From Bacillus sp. JCM 19034 (lineage in GTDB: Bacteria; Bacillota; Bacilli; Bacillales; Bacillaceae_D), in the NCBI RefSeq assembly GCF_001310635.1, contig NZ_BAXR01000014.1, positions 1-64,000 on the forward strand: a DNA stretch of 64,000 bases. The letters are read 5' to 3'. Below the pieces are notes generated by a model. That model was given only the letters and a program-made list of their open reading frames with translations. It made no database searches and had not been told where the DNA came from. The translations under genes and the position numbers were made by a program. Positions within the stretch are counted from its first letter, which is position 1; every line of letters starts with the position of its first letter. Shown piece by piece: positions 9,515 to 21,874 of this stretch.

Positions 9515-11694
9515 GTGGAGAGCTATATTCATTTGAATGAGAGCATATATGCGAAATTTAATAGTAGAATAGAAGACACTTTGACGACGATCACAAATCG
9601 TTATATTGGCAGTAATCCACCGCATCCAATGGTTTACCGGGCATTTAGCAAAGATAGTCTCACTAGGTTAAAGGATTACCGCTATGATTTTCATTTTGCC
9701 GACAGGTTTCCTCATTGCGAGAATGGACAGTACATTTATGCTTGGGGGAAGCTATGGCAGGAAGAAGAGACCGAATTAATGTTTGCGATAAATTGCTATG
9801 GGCCTGTACAGCTTTATTTGAATGGGGAATTAGTGTATCGTTCGTCAATCGTCGAAGAGTTAGACCCTAAGCTTAGACGTGGCTTTCGTTTTACGTTACA
9901 AAAAGGCTGGAACCATTTTGTGTTACGCTTTGAAAAAACAACATCTGGAATTGGTGGCATATTTGGTACTGGTTCTTTTAAAAGGCATCCTATGCATTTT
10001 CTTTCGCCAACAAAGGAACGAGAAGGGCAAGAAGGCTGGATTTTTACAGAGCCATTGGACCAACCGTTACAATCCTTGCCTGAAGAAGGAAAAGAGTCTG
10101 AATTAGATGTAACGTGGCTTCCATTAGTAGAATGGAAGGATGAAGATAGGCTGCAAATGGCACGATTGTTTGGCGAAGGACTCGAACAATCAGCCTATGC
10201 TTGGACAACATTAACCGTTCCACATACGAGTGAACAAGACATAAGGATAAAAGGGTATTCGCGAGGCTCGATTGACATTTCGGTCAATAATCAAGTCGTC
10301 TTTTGTGCTAATGATTCAACTGAGATCGATCTCTCATTACGTTTACCTTACGGTGAGCATGAGTTGATCGTAAAAAGTACGTCTACGTGTGAGAATTGGG
10401 GATTTGAGCTTGAGCCTATTCAGGAACATATTGAATTTAAACTCCCTTACCCTGTAAAAGGTGCAAGCGGAAGGTGGCTATATATCGGGATCTTTGATGA
10501 TAATGAACAAATAGATCTTACAGCTGCAAAACGGATGGATACATTAATAGAAAGTAAGAATGGTCCTACATTTTGGCGGTTAGATCAACCAAATATGTGG
10601 GTTAGACCTACTTAGAAAACCGTTTATATGGGAAGTGGGATTATCCATTAGGGGTGACGTTATATGGCCTCATTCAAACTGGGAAAGCATTAGGACGAAA
10701 CGATATTGTTGATTATGCCTTAAATCATATTGAAGCGAGTACGTCATTGTATTCTTATTCTCTGTGGGATAAAGAACAGTACGGAGCAGCTGGAGTGAAT
10801 AATCAGCTTTCTGCGATAGATAGTTTAGATGACTGTGGATCATTTGGCTCCACGATGTTACTCGCAACGGAAACTAGAGAGATTCGAGAAGCGTCGATCA
10901 TTGCAGATGATATTGCTGATTATATAACGAATGTACAGGATCGGCTGTCAAATGGGACCCTTTATCGTCGATTCGGTAGTGTTGATTTTATGAAGGATAC
11001 GATATGGTGTGATGACTTGTATATGAGTACACCGTTTTTATGTCGTTATTATAAAAAGACAGGGGATCTTTCATATGTAGAAGACGCGGCAGAACAGTTT
11101 CTTCATTATAAAAATCTCATGTATATACCAGAATTCAAAATTATGTCCCATGTTTATGATTTCAAGTTTGATACAGCAACAAATGTGCCGTGGGGCCGAG
11201 GTAACGGCTGGGTCTTATTTTCTCTTTCAGAATTACTAGAAGTATTACCAGAAGATCATGCGAAACGCCCTGAGTTAATGAGCTTTTTTAAGGAGCTATG
11301 TGAAGGCTTTTTACACTTACAAGGAGAAAATGGGCTTTGGCATCAAGTGCTAACGGATCCAAGTTCATATGAGGAGACGTCATGTACATCAATGTTCATT
11401 TATGGGTTTTCTAGAGGAGTTCGATTCGGCTGGTTAGACGATCAAAAGCAATATATCAACGCAGCTCTTAAAGGCTGGAAAGGGATGACTAGTCGAGCAA
11501 TTGACCAATATGGAAACGTCTATGGTGTATGTCAAGGATCTGGCTATGCATTCACGACGAGCTATTATCGTGACGATTTGACGTGGATATTAAATGATAC
11601 TCACGGAATCGGGATCGTGTTGTTAGCTGGAATCGAAGTTCTAAAGTTGGAAAAAGCGTTACAAGAACAAGAGGAAGCATTTGTTGACCTGTAA
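9515..11694 (+). CDS. GH105-type unsaturated rhamnogalacturonyl hydrolase with N-terminal extension (one frame break)
   Basis: The repaired protein has about 726 residues. Residues from about 370 to the end match the YteR/YesR (GH105) (alpha/alpha)6 fold: the IWCDDLYMSTPFL motif with the likely catalytic aspartates near 497-501, and VPWGRGNGW near 558. GH105 enzymes hydrate and cleave the unsaturated uronic acid from lyase-made pectin oligomers inside the cell. The first 360 residues are beta-rich (YIYAWGKLW, VQLYLNGELV, WNHFVLRFEKT) and look like a jelly-roll/PA14-like accessory domain, which simple GH105 enzymes lack. Adding one T near 10611 converts RPT-stop into RPYLENRLYGKW and joins both halves. 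The GTG start follows TAGGAGTG. Confidence 0.72.
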
Positions 11695-11717
11695 AAGGTG
11701 CAAAAAAGAGGTGACTT

Positions 11718-14158
11718 ATGGAGTCTAGTTTACATCAATCATTTCTGAATCCTGCAAATGAATTTACACCGATACCGTTTTGGTTTTGGAATGATCAGCT
11801 AACAAATGAAGAAATCATTAGACAAATACACGAGTTTGCTGCCAAAGGTGTGAACGGCTTTGTCCTACACCCGCGAATTGGAATTCCAAAAGAAATCGGC
11901 TATTTGTCAGATGAATTTATGGAGTTTGTACGAGTGGCAGTTGCCGAAGCAAATAAACTTGATATGTCGGTTATTTTGTATGATGAGGCAATGTATCCGT
12001 CTGGATCAGCGAAAGGAAAGGTAGTTGAGCGTAATCCGGCATTTGCTAGTCGTGGCTTAATGGTAGTTGAGCAAACTTGTAAAGACGATCAAGAAGAGTA
12101 TGACATTACATTAAAGAAAGAGGAAACGCTGATTGCTGTATTTGCAGCAAAAAGAATAGATCAGTCTACACTAGAGCCTGACTCATTACAAGAATTGAGC
12201 TTTTCTAAAGGATATGTGCAGTTTCAGCCACCTGACGATGCACAATGGGTGATAGTAGCTTTTATTGAAACTAATACAGATGGGACGATTAGAGGTATTC
12301 ATTTTGGCGAAGATGATGGTGAGGAGCATGCACCACCTTCTGCTGATCTGTTAAATCCAGAAGCAGTAAAAGCTTATATTGAAATTACTCACGACCGTTA
12401 TTATGATGTCCTTCAGGATTACTTTGGTAATACGGTAATGGCGATGTTTACCGATGAGCCGATATGCTTGGACGGAATGCAAAAGCTGGCTTAAAGCCGT
12501 GGACAGGTGGCTCATTCACTTGGTATGAGCAGCAAGGTGGAAAGAAGAGCGACCTACCCGCATTATGGTTTGATATAGGCCGGGAGACGGAAGCGATTCG
12601 CAAGCGTTATGAGCAAGCTGTTTATAGACGACTATCAACGGTCTATTATCGCCAATTAAGCCAATGGTGTGAACAGCATGGGATTGCCTTAACAGGCCAT
12701 CCAGCCGAAAGTGATGATATTGGTTTGCTTGAGCATTTTCAAATTCCCGGTCAAGATGTCGTTTGGCGCTGGGTGGCACCAGAGGAAGAGAAAGGGTTAA
12801 CTGGACGACATTCGACTGCAGGGAAATGTTCTGCAGATGCAGCGAGACATCGAGGGAGAAGGAGAAATGCCGATGAAGTACTAGGTGTTTGCGGTAAAAA
12901 TGGCAGTTGGGATCTACCGCCCGGTGATATGAAATGGTATTTCGATTGGCTATTTGTCAGAGGTGTCAATCTAATCATCCCACATGCGTTTTATTATTCG
13001 ATTGATGGGAAAAGACGTAGTCATGAGCGACCGCCAGATGTCGGGTTGCATAGTAGCTGGTGGCCATACTATCAATTATTTAGTCAATATATAAAACGGC
13101 TAAGCTGGTTGTTGACTGATAGTGTTAATACGACGAAAGTAGCTGTCCTTTGTCAAGAGAATCATTTGCCATGGGAATTGGTAAAACCACTTTTTGAACA
13201 GCAAATCGAGTTTAATTATTTTGAAGAGGCGCTTCTCCATTCTTCTGCCAAAATTAAGAATGGCCTGATTCATATAGAAAAACAATCGTACTCGACGGTC
13301 GTTATAGAAGCAGGTTTGCTGCTCTCTAATGAGACGATTACTCGATTAAATGAACTCATCACTCAAGGTGGGTCGGTGTTTATCGTCGGAAAAAGTACAA
13401 ATGTTCTAGAAGCAGCTATTACTATTCAGCAAACAGAAGACCTTATAGAACATTTAATAGAACGTGGACATAAAACGGCTCAATTGACTCCACAAAGTGC
13501 AAACATTCGTATAAGCCATATGAAAAAGGAGGGCACAAGCTTCTATTTGATCGTTAATGAAGGTGAAGAAGTATATGATGGTCACATAACATTGTCTGAA
13601 CGAGGAGCGGTTGAACGATGGGACGCATGGACTGGTGGCATCAAGGAGCTTGGAAATGTAGCTGAGTTCCCATTAACATTACAGCGACGTGAAAGTTTGG
13701 TTGTTATGGTTGATCCGAGTAAAGAGCAGCCTGTAAAGGTGAATGGGCAAAAAGAAACCAGACTTAACGAGATAATGATACTTGAGCAAGAATGGAGTAT
13801 AACAGGAGAACGGATTCAAAAGAGGACGTCGAACTTGCAATCGTGGACGGAATGGCCCGAATTGGCATTTTATTCAGGGTCTGTTATATACACGGCTACA
13901 TTTGAATTAAATAATAAGATTCAAAAGGCAGTCATAGATTTTGGCGAAGTTCATGAAATAGTGGAGCTTTCCGTTAACGGTCAAAAGGTTGGAGTGAAGC
14001 TATGGGCTCCTTATACGTTTGAAGTAGATAGTATGTTGCAGCAAGGCATAAATAAGATAGAGTTGAAAGTAACAAATAGTAAGGCAAATGAAATGGATCA
14101 GATCGCCTTACACTCAGGGTTAATTGGGCCAGTTAAGGTTTTAGGAGATTGTGAGTAA
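11718..14158 (+). CDS. GH106-like glycosidase (putative alpha-L-rhamnosidase; one frame break)
   Basis: The repaired protein has about 813 residues. Its start, PFWFWNDQLTNEEIIRQI, and the segments GVNGFVLHPRIG, ILYDEAMYPSG, ARHRGRRRN and WYFDWLFVRGVNLIIPHAFYYS are typical of the large GH106-type/alpha-rhamnosidase-like family with a TIM-barrel catalytic domain. The C-terminal 150 residues form a beta-sandwich galactose-binding-like domain (VIDFGEVHEIVELSVNGQ). No signal peptide is seen. One G is missing near 12471, which breaks the frame between CLD and GRNAKAGLKPW. It would remove rhamnose or a related sugar from imported oligosaccharides; the exact activity is inferred. Confidence 0.65.
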
Positions 14159-14174
14159 TGAGTACTTATTTGAG

Positions 14175-14211
14175 TAGACGTTAATCCAAGAGGTTAACGT
14201 CTATTTTTGTT
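14175..14211 (+). terminator. rho-independent terminator of the carbohydrate operon
   Basis: TAGACGTTAA pairs perfectly with TTAACGTCTA and is followed by TTTTTGTT. Confidence 0.85.
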
Positions 14212-14324
14212 ACTAGAATTACGTATTATCGATAAGTAAGTGAATATAAAATAGCGACAAATGAATTGTCTTTAAATGTATTTTGGCAAAAATGATGGAA
14301 TTAAACTCGTCTGGATGAGCATTT

Positions 14325-14540
14325 TTAATATAATAACTTTGCTTTCGTCTTTTGTTGTCTCATCCCTGCAAAAGTAGCATTGGAAAGCTTCACTTTGTCA
14401 TTGATATTGTAAACTAATTCGAGGTTGGCAATGATAGCACCAGCTAAGCCATAAGAAATTGATTGTGATGCGTTCATATTCATTTTCCCTGGTTGATCAT
14501 CTAATGCAATTAACAGTAGCTTTTCTGCAAGAGCTAGCAT
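14325..14540 (-). pseudogene. truncated GPP34/GolPH3-like gene fragment
   Basis: On the minus strand an AAGGAGG Shine-Dalgarno sequence precedes an ATG at 14540. The 71-residue product starts LALAEKLLLIALDD and continues with SYGLAGAIIANLEL, which resembles the N terminus of GPP34 (Golgi phosphoprotein 3-like) domain proteins. Those are usually over 200 residues, and the space to the next gene cannot hold the rest. It is probably the remnant of a gene truncated at the boundary of the accessory locus. Confidence 0.5.
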
Positions 14541-14688
14541 GTCACAAACCTCCTTATTTGTCCTATCTATATTTACGCTTCTCATAGCAAAAGAGGTTCA
14601 AATAGGATAGGCACAATCGTTTATTTAGTTGAATAAACTACGGTATGAAAATCGCTTTGTTAACCGATAATGGGTATGAGGTGATAAG

Positions 14689-14883
14689 ATGGTACAATTA
14701 AAGGTGAACTATATTAATCCTTGTAAATGTAGCATATGTAAGCAATGGTGTGTGGAACGTGTAACCTTTGATACGGTTTCGATCTGTGAGGATTGTGAAA
14801 GAATGATGGTTCAAACAGATAGTACTGATAAGGAATATGATCATTATATTCAGGAGCTAAGTGAAACATTGAAAAAAATTTAA
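14689..14883 (+). CDS. csfB: anti-sigma-G factor Gin (CsfB)
   Basis: This 64-residue protein has two CxxC pairs (CKCSICKQWC near 12-21 and CEDC near 33-36) forming the zinc-binding site of Gin. Gin binds sigma-G, and in the mother cell sigma-E, to prevent untimely activity during sporulation. Its place directly upstream of yaaO-tmk is the same as in B. subtilis. The ATG follows TGAGGTG. A terminator overlaps the stop codon. Confidence 0.88.
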   Translation: MVQLKVNYINPCKCSICKQWCVERVTFDTVSICEDCERMMVQTDSTDKEYDHYIQELSETLKKI

Positions 14884-14920
14884 CCCAACTATGGTACATT
14901 ATAGTTGGGTTAAAATTATT
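14882..14920 (+). terminator. rho-independent terminator after csfB
   Basis: AACCCAACTAT (14882-14892) pairs perfectly with ATAGTTGGGTT (14901-14911), followed by an A/T-rich tail with TTATTTT. Confidence 0.8.
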
Positions 14921-14944
14921 TTAGTAAGCGTGGGTGAAGGAAAA

Positions 14945-17377
<2,433 letters not shown>

Positions 17378-17388
17378 GGTGATTTGGA

Positions 17389-18378
17389 ATGAATACATGG
17401 AACAAATTAGCGGAACTTCAACCGAGAGTTATTGATATCCTCATTCGTACATTAAATAAGAAGCGATTAGCTCATGCGTATCTTTTTGAGGGAAGTAGGG
17501 GAACAGGAAAAAAGAAGGTAGCTCTTCAATTGGCGAAGAGCTTCTTTTGCGAGAATATACAAGAAGCAGAGCCGTGTCAAACGTGTTCCTCATGCAGGCG
17601 AATTGAGAGCGGAAATCATCCAGATGTACATATTATTTCACCAGAAGGACAATCAATTAAAAAGCACCAAATTGAGCATTTGCAAAAGGAATTTGCCTAC
17701 CGTGGTGTCGAATCAATTAAAAAGGTATATATTGTCGAGGATGCCGATAAGATGACTGCAAGTGCTGCTAACAGTATTTTGAAGTTTTTAGAGGAACCGA
17801 ACGGGGCGACATTAGCCATTCTTATGACAGAGCAAGGAAAAAACATTTTACCTACTATCCAATCGAGAAGTCAGTTGCTTAGTTTTGCCCCACTAGCAAG
17901 GGACCCGTTTATTCATCTTATTGTAAATGAAGGGATATCTAAGACGAATGCCCATTTGCTGGCTAGCTTAACAACAAGTTTTGAGCAGGTGAAGGTGTTT
18001 GTCGAAGATGATTGGATTGCACAAGCACGAAGCGTAGTGATACAATTGATGGAAGAGCTTTACGATCGCCCGTCACAGCTTCTTTTTACGATTCAGGAAA
18101 AGTGGTTGGGAACGTTCAAAGAAAAAGCTCAGCAAGAAATAGGACTAGATATGCTCCTATTATGGTTTAGAGACCTATTGTTTGCCAAGGTTGGCAATTT
18201 AGATACGATCTCTTTCATTGACCAAGTGGATTTGTTAAAAAAGCAGGCACTTCAGAGCTCGCAAGACAAGATTAGCAACCATATGGCGGCTGTGCTTACA
18301 GCGAAGAAGCAGCTACAGGCGAATGTGAATCCTCAGTTGGTGATGGAGAAGTTAATGCTTTCAATACAGGAGGGATAG
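17389..18378 (+). CDS. holB: DNA polymerase III delta-prime subunit
   Basis: The 329-residue protein is the delta-prime clamp-loader subunit. It has a modified P-loop GSRGTGKK (35-42), a zinc module with cysteines near 53, 63, 66 and 69 (CQTCSSC), and the EDADKMTASAANSILKFLEEP segment with the SRC-like region near 165 (PTIQSRSQLL). It works with DnaX, delta and the beta clamp at the replication fork. The gene sits between darA and ricT as in other bacilli. Confidence 0.93.
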   Translation: MNTWNKLAELQPRVIDILIRTLNKKRLAHAYLFEGSRGTGKKKVALQLAKSFFCENIQEAEPCQTCSSCRRIESGNHPDVHIISPEGQSIKKHQIEHLQKEFAYRGVESIKKVYIVEDADKMTASAANSILKFLEEPNGATLAILMTEQGKNILPTIQSRSQLLSFAPLARDPFIHLIVNEGISKTNAHLLASLTTSFEQVKVFVEDDWIAQARSVVIQLMEELYDRPSQLLFTIQEKWLGTFKEKAQQEIGLDMLLLWFRDLLFAKVGNLDTISFIDQVDLLKKQALQSSQDKISNHMAAVLTAKKQLQANVNPQLVMEKLMLSIQEG

Positions 18379-18382
18379 AAGA

Positions 18383-19198
18383 TTGCATCAAGTTGTAGGT
18401 GTACGCTTTAAAAAGGCAGGCAAAATCTATTATTTCTCTCCAGGTACGTTTCAGTTAGAAAAGAATGAAGACGTCATCGTTGAAACCTCTCGCGGGATTG
18501 AGTTTGGACGAGTTGTAATTGGAACGAAAACTGTGGGTGAGAATGATGTCGTTCTACCGTTAAAGCAAGTTATCCGGGTTGCTACAGACAAGGATAAGCT
18601 TGTGGTAGAAGAGAATCAAGAGGCGGCCAAAAATGCGTTTCTTGTTTGTGCAAAAAAAATTCATGAGCATCAGCTTGATATGAAGCTTGTCGATGTTGAG
18701 TATACATTTGATCGTAATAAGGTATTATTTTATTTTACCGCTGATGGTCGAATTGATTTTCGTGAGTTAGTAAAGGACTTAGCATCTATTTTTCGAACGC
18801 GGATTGAATTAAGACAAATCGGAGTTCGTGATGAAGCGAAGATGTTAGGTGGGATAGGACCTTGTGGCCGTGTTTTATGCTGTTCATCTTTTTTAGGAGA
18901 TTTTGAACCTGTTTCTATTAAAATGGCCAAAGACCAAAATTTATCGTTAAATCCAGCGAAGATATCTGGCTTGTGTGGCCGTCTCATGTGTTGCTTAAAA
19001 TATGAAAATGACATATATGAAGAAGCAAAGCAGAAGTTACCGGATGTCGGTAAAGTGATTCGTACACCACAAGGAAAAGGAAAAGTAACGGGGTTAAATT
19101 TACTTGAGCATCTTATTCAGGTTGAATTAGCTGACGGTGGAACGGTAGAATACACATTAGAAGAATTAACGGAGAAACCAGTAGAAGCCACAGAATAG
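18383..19198 (+). CDS. ricT: RicT, PSP1-domain protein of the RicAFT (Y) complex
   Basis: The 271-residue protein carries the PSP1 domain ([13 protein letters not shown] near 33) and a cysteine cluster near 165-210 ([20 protein letters not shown]) that binds iron-sulfur clusters in the RicA-RicF-RicT complex. In B. subtilis the complex promotes RNase Y maturation of mRNAs and affects sporulation and competence. The start is TTG at 18383 behind GGAGGGATAG; it is four bases after holB. Confidence 0.93.
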   Translation: MHQVVGVRFKKAGKIYYFSPGTFQLEKNEDVIVETSRGIEFGRVVIGTKTVGENDVVLPLKQVIRVATDKDKLVVEENQEAAKNAFLVCAKKIHEHQLDMKLVDVEYTFDRNKVLFYFTADGRIDFRELVKDLASIFRTRIELRQIGVRDEAKMLGGIGPCGRVLCCSSFLGDFEPVSIKMAKDQNLSLNPAKISGLCGRLMCCLKYENDIYEEAKQKLPDVGKVIRTPQGKGKVTGLNLLEHLIQVELADGGTVEYTLEELTEKPVEATE

Positions 19199-19214
19199 TG
19201 GGGTGAGGTACAGC

Positions 19215-19562
19215 GTGGATAAAAAGGCAGTTTTTACGCAAGTGAGTCAATTGGAAGAGCGTCTTGGTGAATTGCATCATGAGCTTAGAGGATTGAAGGA
19301 ACAACTAGCCTATTTAATTGAAGAAAATCATTATTTGCAAATGGAAAACGAAAAGCTTCGCGAACGGCTCGATGTCCAAGATGATGATGTAGAGAAAAAA
19401 TCTGGAGATATGCAAAAAAAGAAGGCTTTTGTTGGTGAAGGTTATGATAATTTAGCAAGGCTCTATCAAGAAGGATTCCACGTATGTAATACCCACTATG
19501 GTAGCATTCGCGCTGAAGGTGAGGATTGCTTATTCTGTCTTTCTTTTCTACATCAGAAATAA
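19215..19562 (+). CDS. yabA: replication initiation control protein YabA
   Basis: The 115-residue protein has an N-terminal coiled coil (about residues 5-55, leucine and glutamate rich) and a C-terminal zinc module with the [21 protein letters not shown] segment and CLFC. YabA binds DnaA and DnaN and limits initiation. GTG 19215 is chosen because GGGTGAGG precedes it and the product then begins MDKKAVF as in relatives. Confidence 0.93.
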   Translation: MDKKAVFTQVSQLEERLGELHHELRGLKEQLAYLIEENHYLQMENEKLRERLDVQDDDVEKKSGDMQKKKAFVGEGYDNLARLYQEGFHVCNTHYGSIRAEGEDCLFCLSFLHQK

Positions 19563-19574
19563 TGAATGTGAGTA

Positions 19575-19612
19575 CTTAAAAGGTTAGGGATTTACCTTTT
19601 AAGGGTCTTTTC
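19575..19612 (+). terminator. terminator after yabA
   Basis: CTTAAAAGGT (19575-19584) pairs with ACCTTTTAAG (19594-19603), followed by GGTCTTTTC. Confidence 0.7.
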
Positions 19613-19696
19613 TATAACTATTTAAAGGAATCATAGAAAACGCGGTTGATCGAGAGAGAAATTAAACTCGTGTTTTTTTGAAGAATGGAGATAGCG

Positions 19697-20451
19697 ATGA
19701 AAGTAGAGTTAATAGATGGTGAGCGCGTAGATCGAATTGCTGGCACGAGCCTACAAATTATTCAAAGTAAAGACGTTTTTTCTTTTTCAATAGATGCCAT
19801 TTTGCTGGCCCGTTTTGTCCATGTGCCGATTCAAAAAGGGCGAATTCTTGATTTATGTTCAGGAAATGGCGTTATTCCGTTAGCACTATCGACGCGAACG
19901 GAAGCTGACATTGTTGGTGTAGAGATTCAAAAGCGACTTGCAAATATGGCACAACGCTCATTTGAGTTGAATCGATTAGAACATCGACTTTCGATCATTT
20001 GTGATAATATTGTTAATGTTCAATTAAAAGGGACTTATGATGTGGTGACATGTAATCCACCTTATTTTCAAACGGAAGCGATAGAAAATCGAAATATGAA
20101 TGAATATGTGGCAATTGCCGTCACGAATTACATTGCACGTTAGCGGATGTCGTCCGTGTAGGGAGTAGGTATGTAAAGTATGGAGGCAGGATGGCTTTGG
20201 TTCACCGACCAGAGCGATTAACGGATGTGATGAACGAAATGAGAGCGAATCGAATTGAACCAAAGCGAATTCAATTTGTTCATCCTAACAAGAGTAAGGA
20301 AGCAAATATCGTGCTTGTTGAAGGTCGTAAAGAAGGGAAGTCAGGTGTCATTTGTTTGCCGCCTATTTTTGTATACAATGAAGATGGAACGTATAGTGAG
20401 TCCTTTCTAGAAATATATGAAGGAGAATTTCGGACAAAGGTGGAGGTATAA
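19697..20451 (+). CDS. trmN6: tRNA1(Val) (adenine(37)-N6)-methyltransferase (one frame break)
   Basis: The repaired protein has about 251 residues. It is a Rossmann-fold SAM methyltransferase with the SAM motif LDLCSGNGVIPLAL near 48 and the catalytic CNPPYF motif near 119-124, typical of N6-adenine methylases (YabB family). One C is missing near 20120; adding it restores ARHELHCTLADVVRVG before the C-terminal half that includes MALVHRPERL. ATG 19697 follows GGAG at eight bases. In B. subtilis yazA follows; here rsmI starts at once. Confidence 0.88.
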
Positions 20452-21324
20452 ATGAAACAGCAAAAGAGCTTTGTTCATGATGTGGGAGTAGGGAGTCTTT
20501 ATTTAGTACCTACTCCAATTGGAAATTTAGAGGATATGACGTTTCGTGCCGTCCGTCTCTTAAAAGAGGCGGATCTCATTGCGGCGGAAGATACGAGACA
20601 AACGAAAAAGCTTTGTCATTATTTTGACATATCGACACCTTTAGTGAGTTATCATGAGCATAATCGTAAGGAAGCGGGTACTAAGCTTATAAGTGAAATG
20701 AAGAATGGAAAAACAATTGCTTTAGTAAGCGATGCGGGGATGCCGGCCATTTCCGACCCAGGCGAGGAACTTGTTCGTGATGCAATTGCAGAAGAGATTT
20801 ATGTGATCCCTTTACCTGGAGCAAATGCTGCTTTAATGAGTTTAGTTGGTTCAGGATTGTCAACTTCCTCCTTTCAATTTGTCGGCTTCTTGCCTCGTCA
20901 AGATAAACGGAAAAAGGAAGAACTCGAGAAGCTTGTGCATTTAGAAGCTACTTTATTATTTTATGAATCACCACATAGGCTTAAATCAACCTTGAAAACA
21001 ATGCGAGACGTATTAGGTAATCGTCATGTAAGTTTATGTCGAGAGCTAACAAAGAAATTCGAAGAGTATATAAGAGGATCATTAGATGACATGTTACAAT
21101 GGGTGGAAACAGGACAAGTGAAAGGGGAATTTTGTCTAGTTGTTGAAGGGTTCCACGGTGAGGTTCAAGCTGAAGAGTGGTGGGGGTCGTTTTCCATAAA
21201 TGAGCATATTGATTATTATATTGCCAAAGGATTAACTTCGAAGGAAGCAATTAAGAAAGTAGCAGTAGAACGAAAGCAGCCGAAGCGTGAAATTTATGCG
21301 AGCTACCATCAAACGAATGAATAA
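20452..21324 (+). CDS. rsmI: 16S rRNA 2'-O-ribose C1402 methyltransferase
   Basis: The 290-residue protein is a tetrapyrrole-methylase-fold enzyme with LYLVPTPIGNLEDMT near residue 17, AAEDTRQTKKL near 44, VSDAGMPAISDPG near 94 and PGANAAL near 124. It methylates the ribose of C1402 in the ribosomal decoding centre. The ATG follows the trmN6 stop directly (TAA then ATG), suggesting coupling. Confidence 0.93.
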   Translation: MKQQKSFVHDVGVGSLYLVPTPIGNLEDMTFRAVRLLKEADLIAAEDTRQTKKLCHYFDISTPLVSYHEHNRKEAGTKLISEMKNGKTIALVSDAGMPAISDPGEELVRDAIAEEIYVIPLPGANAALMSLVGSGLSTSSFQFVGFLPRQDKRKKEELEKLVHLEATLLFYESPHRLKSTLKTMRDVLGNRHVSLCRELTKKFEEYIRGSLDDMLQWVETGQVKGEFCLVVEGFHGEVQAEEWWGSFSINEHIDYYIAKGLTSKEAIKKVAVERKQPKREIYASYHQTNE

Positions 21325-21336
21325 GTGCAGAAAAAG

Positions 21337-21363
21337 GCCTCAAAAGAAGTTCTCTTTTGAGGC
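21337..21363. terminator. bidirectional terminator between rsmI and abrB
   Basis: GCCTCAAAAGA pairs perfectly with TCTTTTGAGGC over an AGTTC loop. It separates the two convergent genes. Confidence 0.8.
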
Positions 21364-21385
21364 ATGGTTGTTCGTTAAATTAGGC

Positions 21386-21676
21386 TTATTGCCCTTTTGC
21401 TGCTGCTAAGTATTCTTGTAAATCTTTTAAGATTTCTTCTGCACCTTGTGGGCTTAAGATAATTTTACCATTTGCAATTGATAAGTTATCATCAGATACT
21501 TCACCTGTAATTTGGCAAGTCATGTTCGGCTTGTATTTCTTTAAAATAATACGGTCATGGTCAACGTAAATTTCTAAAGCATCCTTTTCAGCAATATCAA
21601 GTGTACGACGTAATTCAATCGGAATAACGACACGTCCTAGCTCGTCAACTTTACGTACAATTCCTGTAGATTTCAT
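21386..21676 (-). CDS. abrB: transition-state regulator AbrB
   Basis: The 96-residue protein has the N-terminal swapped-hairpin AbrB DNA-binding domain (KSTGIVRKVDELGRVVIPIE) and a C-terminal multimerisation domain. AbrB represses many post-exponential genes. It is transcribed against its neighbours, as in B. subtilis. The leader carries a Spo0A box, consistent with repression by Spo0A at the onset of sporulation. Confidence 0.96.
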   Translation of the reverse strand: MKSTGIVRKVDELGRVVIPIELRRTLDIAEKDALEIYVDHDRIILKKYKPNMTCQITGEVSDDNLSIANGKIILSPQGAEEILKDLQEYLAAAKGQ

Positions 21677-21729
21677 AATATATGTCCCCTCTCAAAATGT
21701 TTGTATTTTTAGTAGTTTATTAGTCATTA

Positions 21730-21736
21730 TTCGACA
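21730..21736 (-). promoter_or_regulatory. Spo0A box in the abrB leader
   Basis: On the minus strand TGTCGAA is an exact match to the core 0A box. It lies about 11-17 bases downstream of the expected abrB start point, the position used by Spo0A to repress abrB in B. subtilis. Confidence 0.7.
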
Positions 21737-21753
21737 TAATTCTGCCTTTTTTT

Positions 21754-21782
21754 AGAGTACCAGTGTTTCCAAAACAAGTCAA
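21754..21782 (-). promoter_or_regulatory. sigma-A promoter of abrB
   Basis: On the minus strand TTGACT, a 17-base spacer and TACTCT form a reasonable sigma-A promoter. Confidence 0.6.
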
Positions 21783-21822
21783 TTACTTTTTTACAAATTT
21801 TTAATATTTTTATCGTAATTGA

Positions 21823-21837
21823 CAATGAATATCATTG
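21823..21837. promoter_or_regulatory. palindrome upstream of nurA, Fur-box-like
   Basis: CAATGA and TCATTG flank ATA as a perfect inverted repeat. The 19-base context matches the classical Fur box at about 13 positions, which is borderline. It overlaps a TTGACA that could be the nurA -35, but no good -10 follows. Confidence 0.3.
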
Positions 21838-21874
21838 AGAAATAGCGATTCCTTAAAGGGGGGCTGTAAAATTT

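Noticed and set aside
12750..12900. Possible second frame break in the GH106-like gene at the odd-looking HSTAGKCSADAARHRGRRR stretch
   Set aside because: The frame stays open and the stretch fits the conserved segment of this family as I recall it, so no break is needed.
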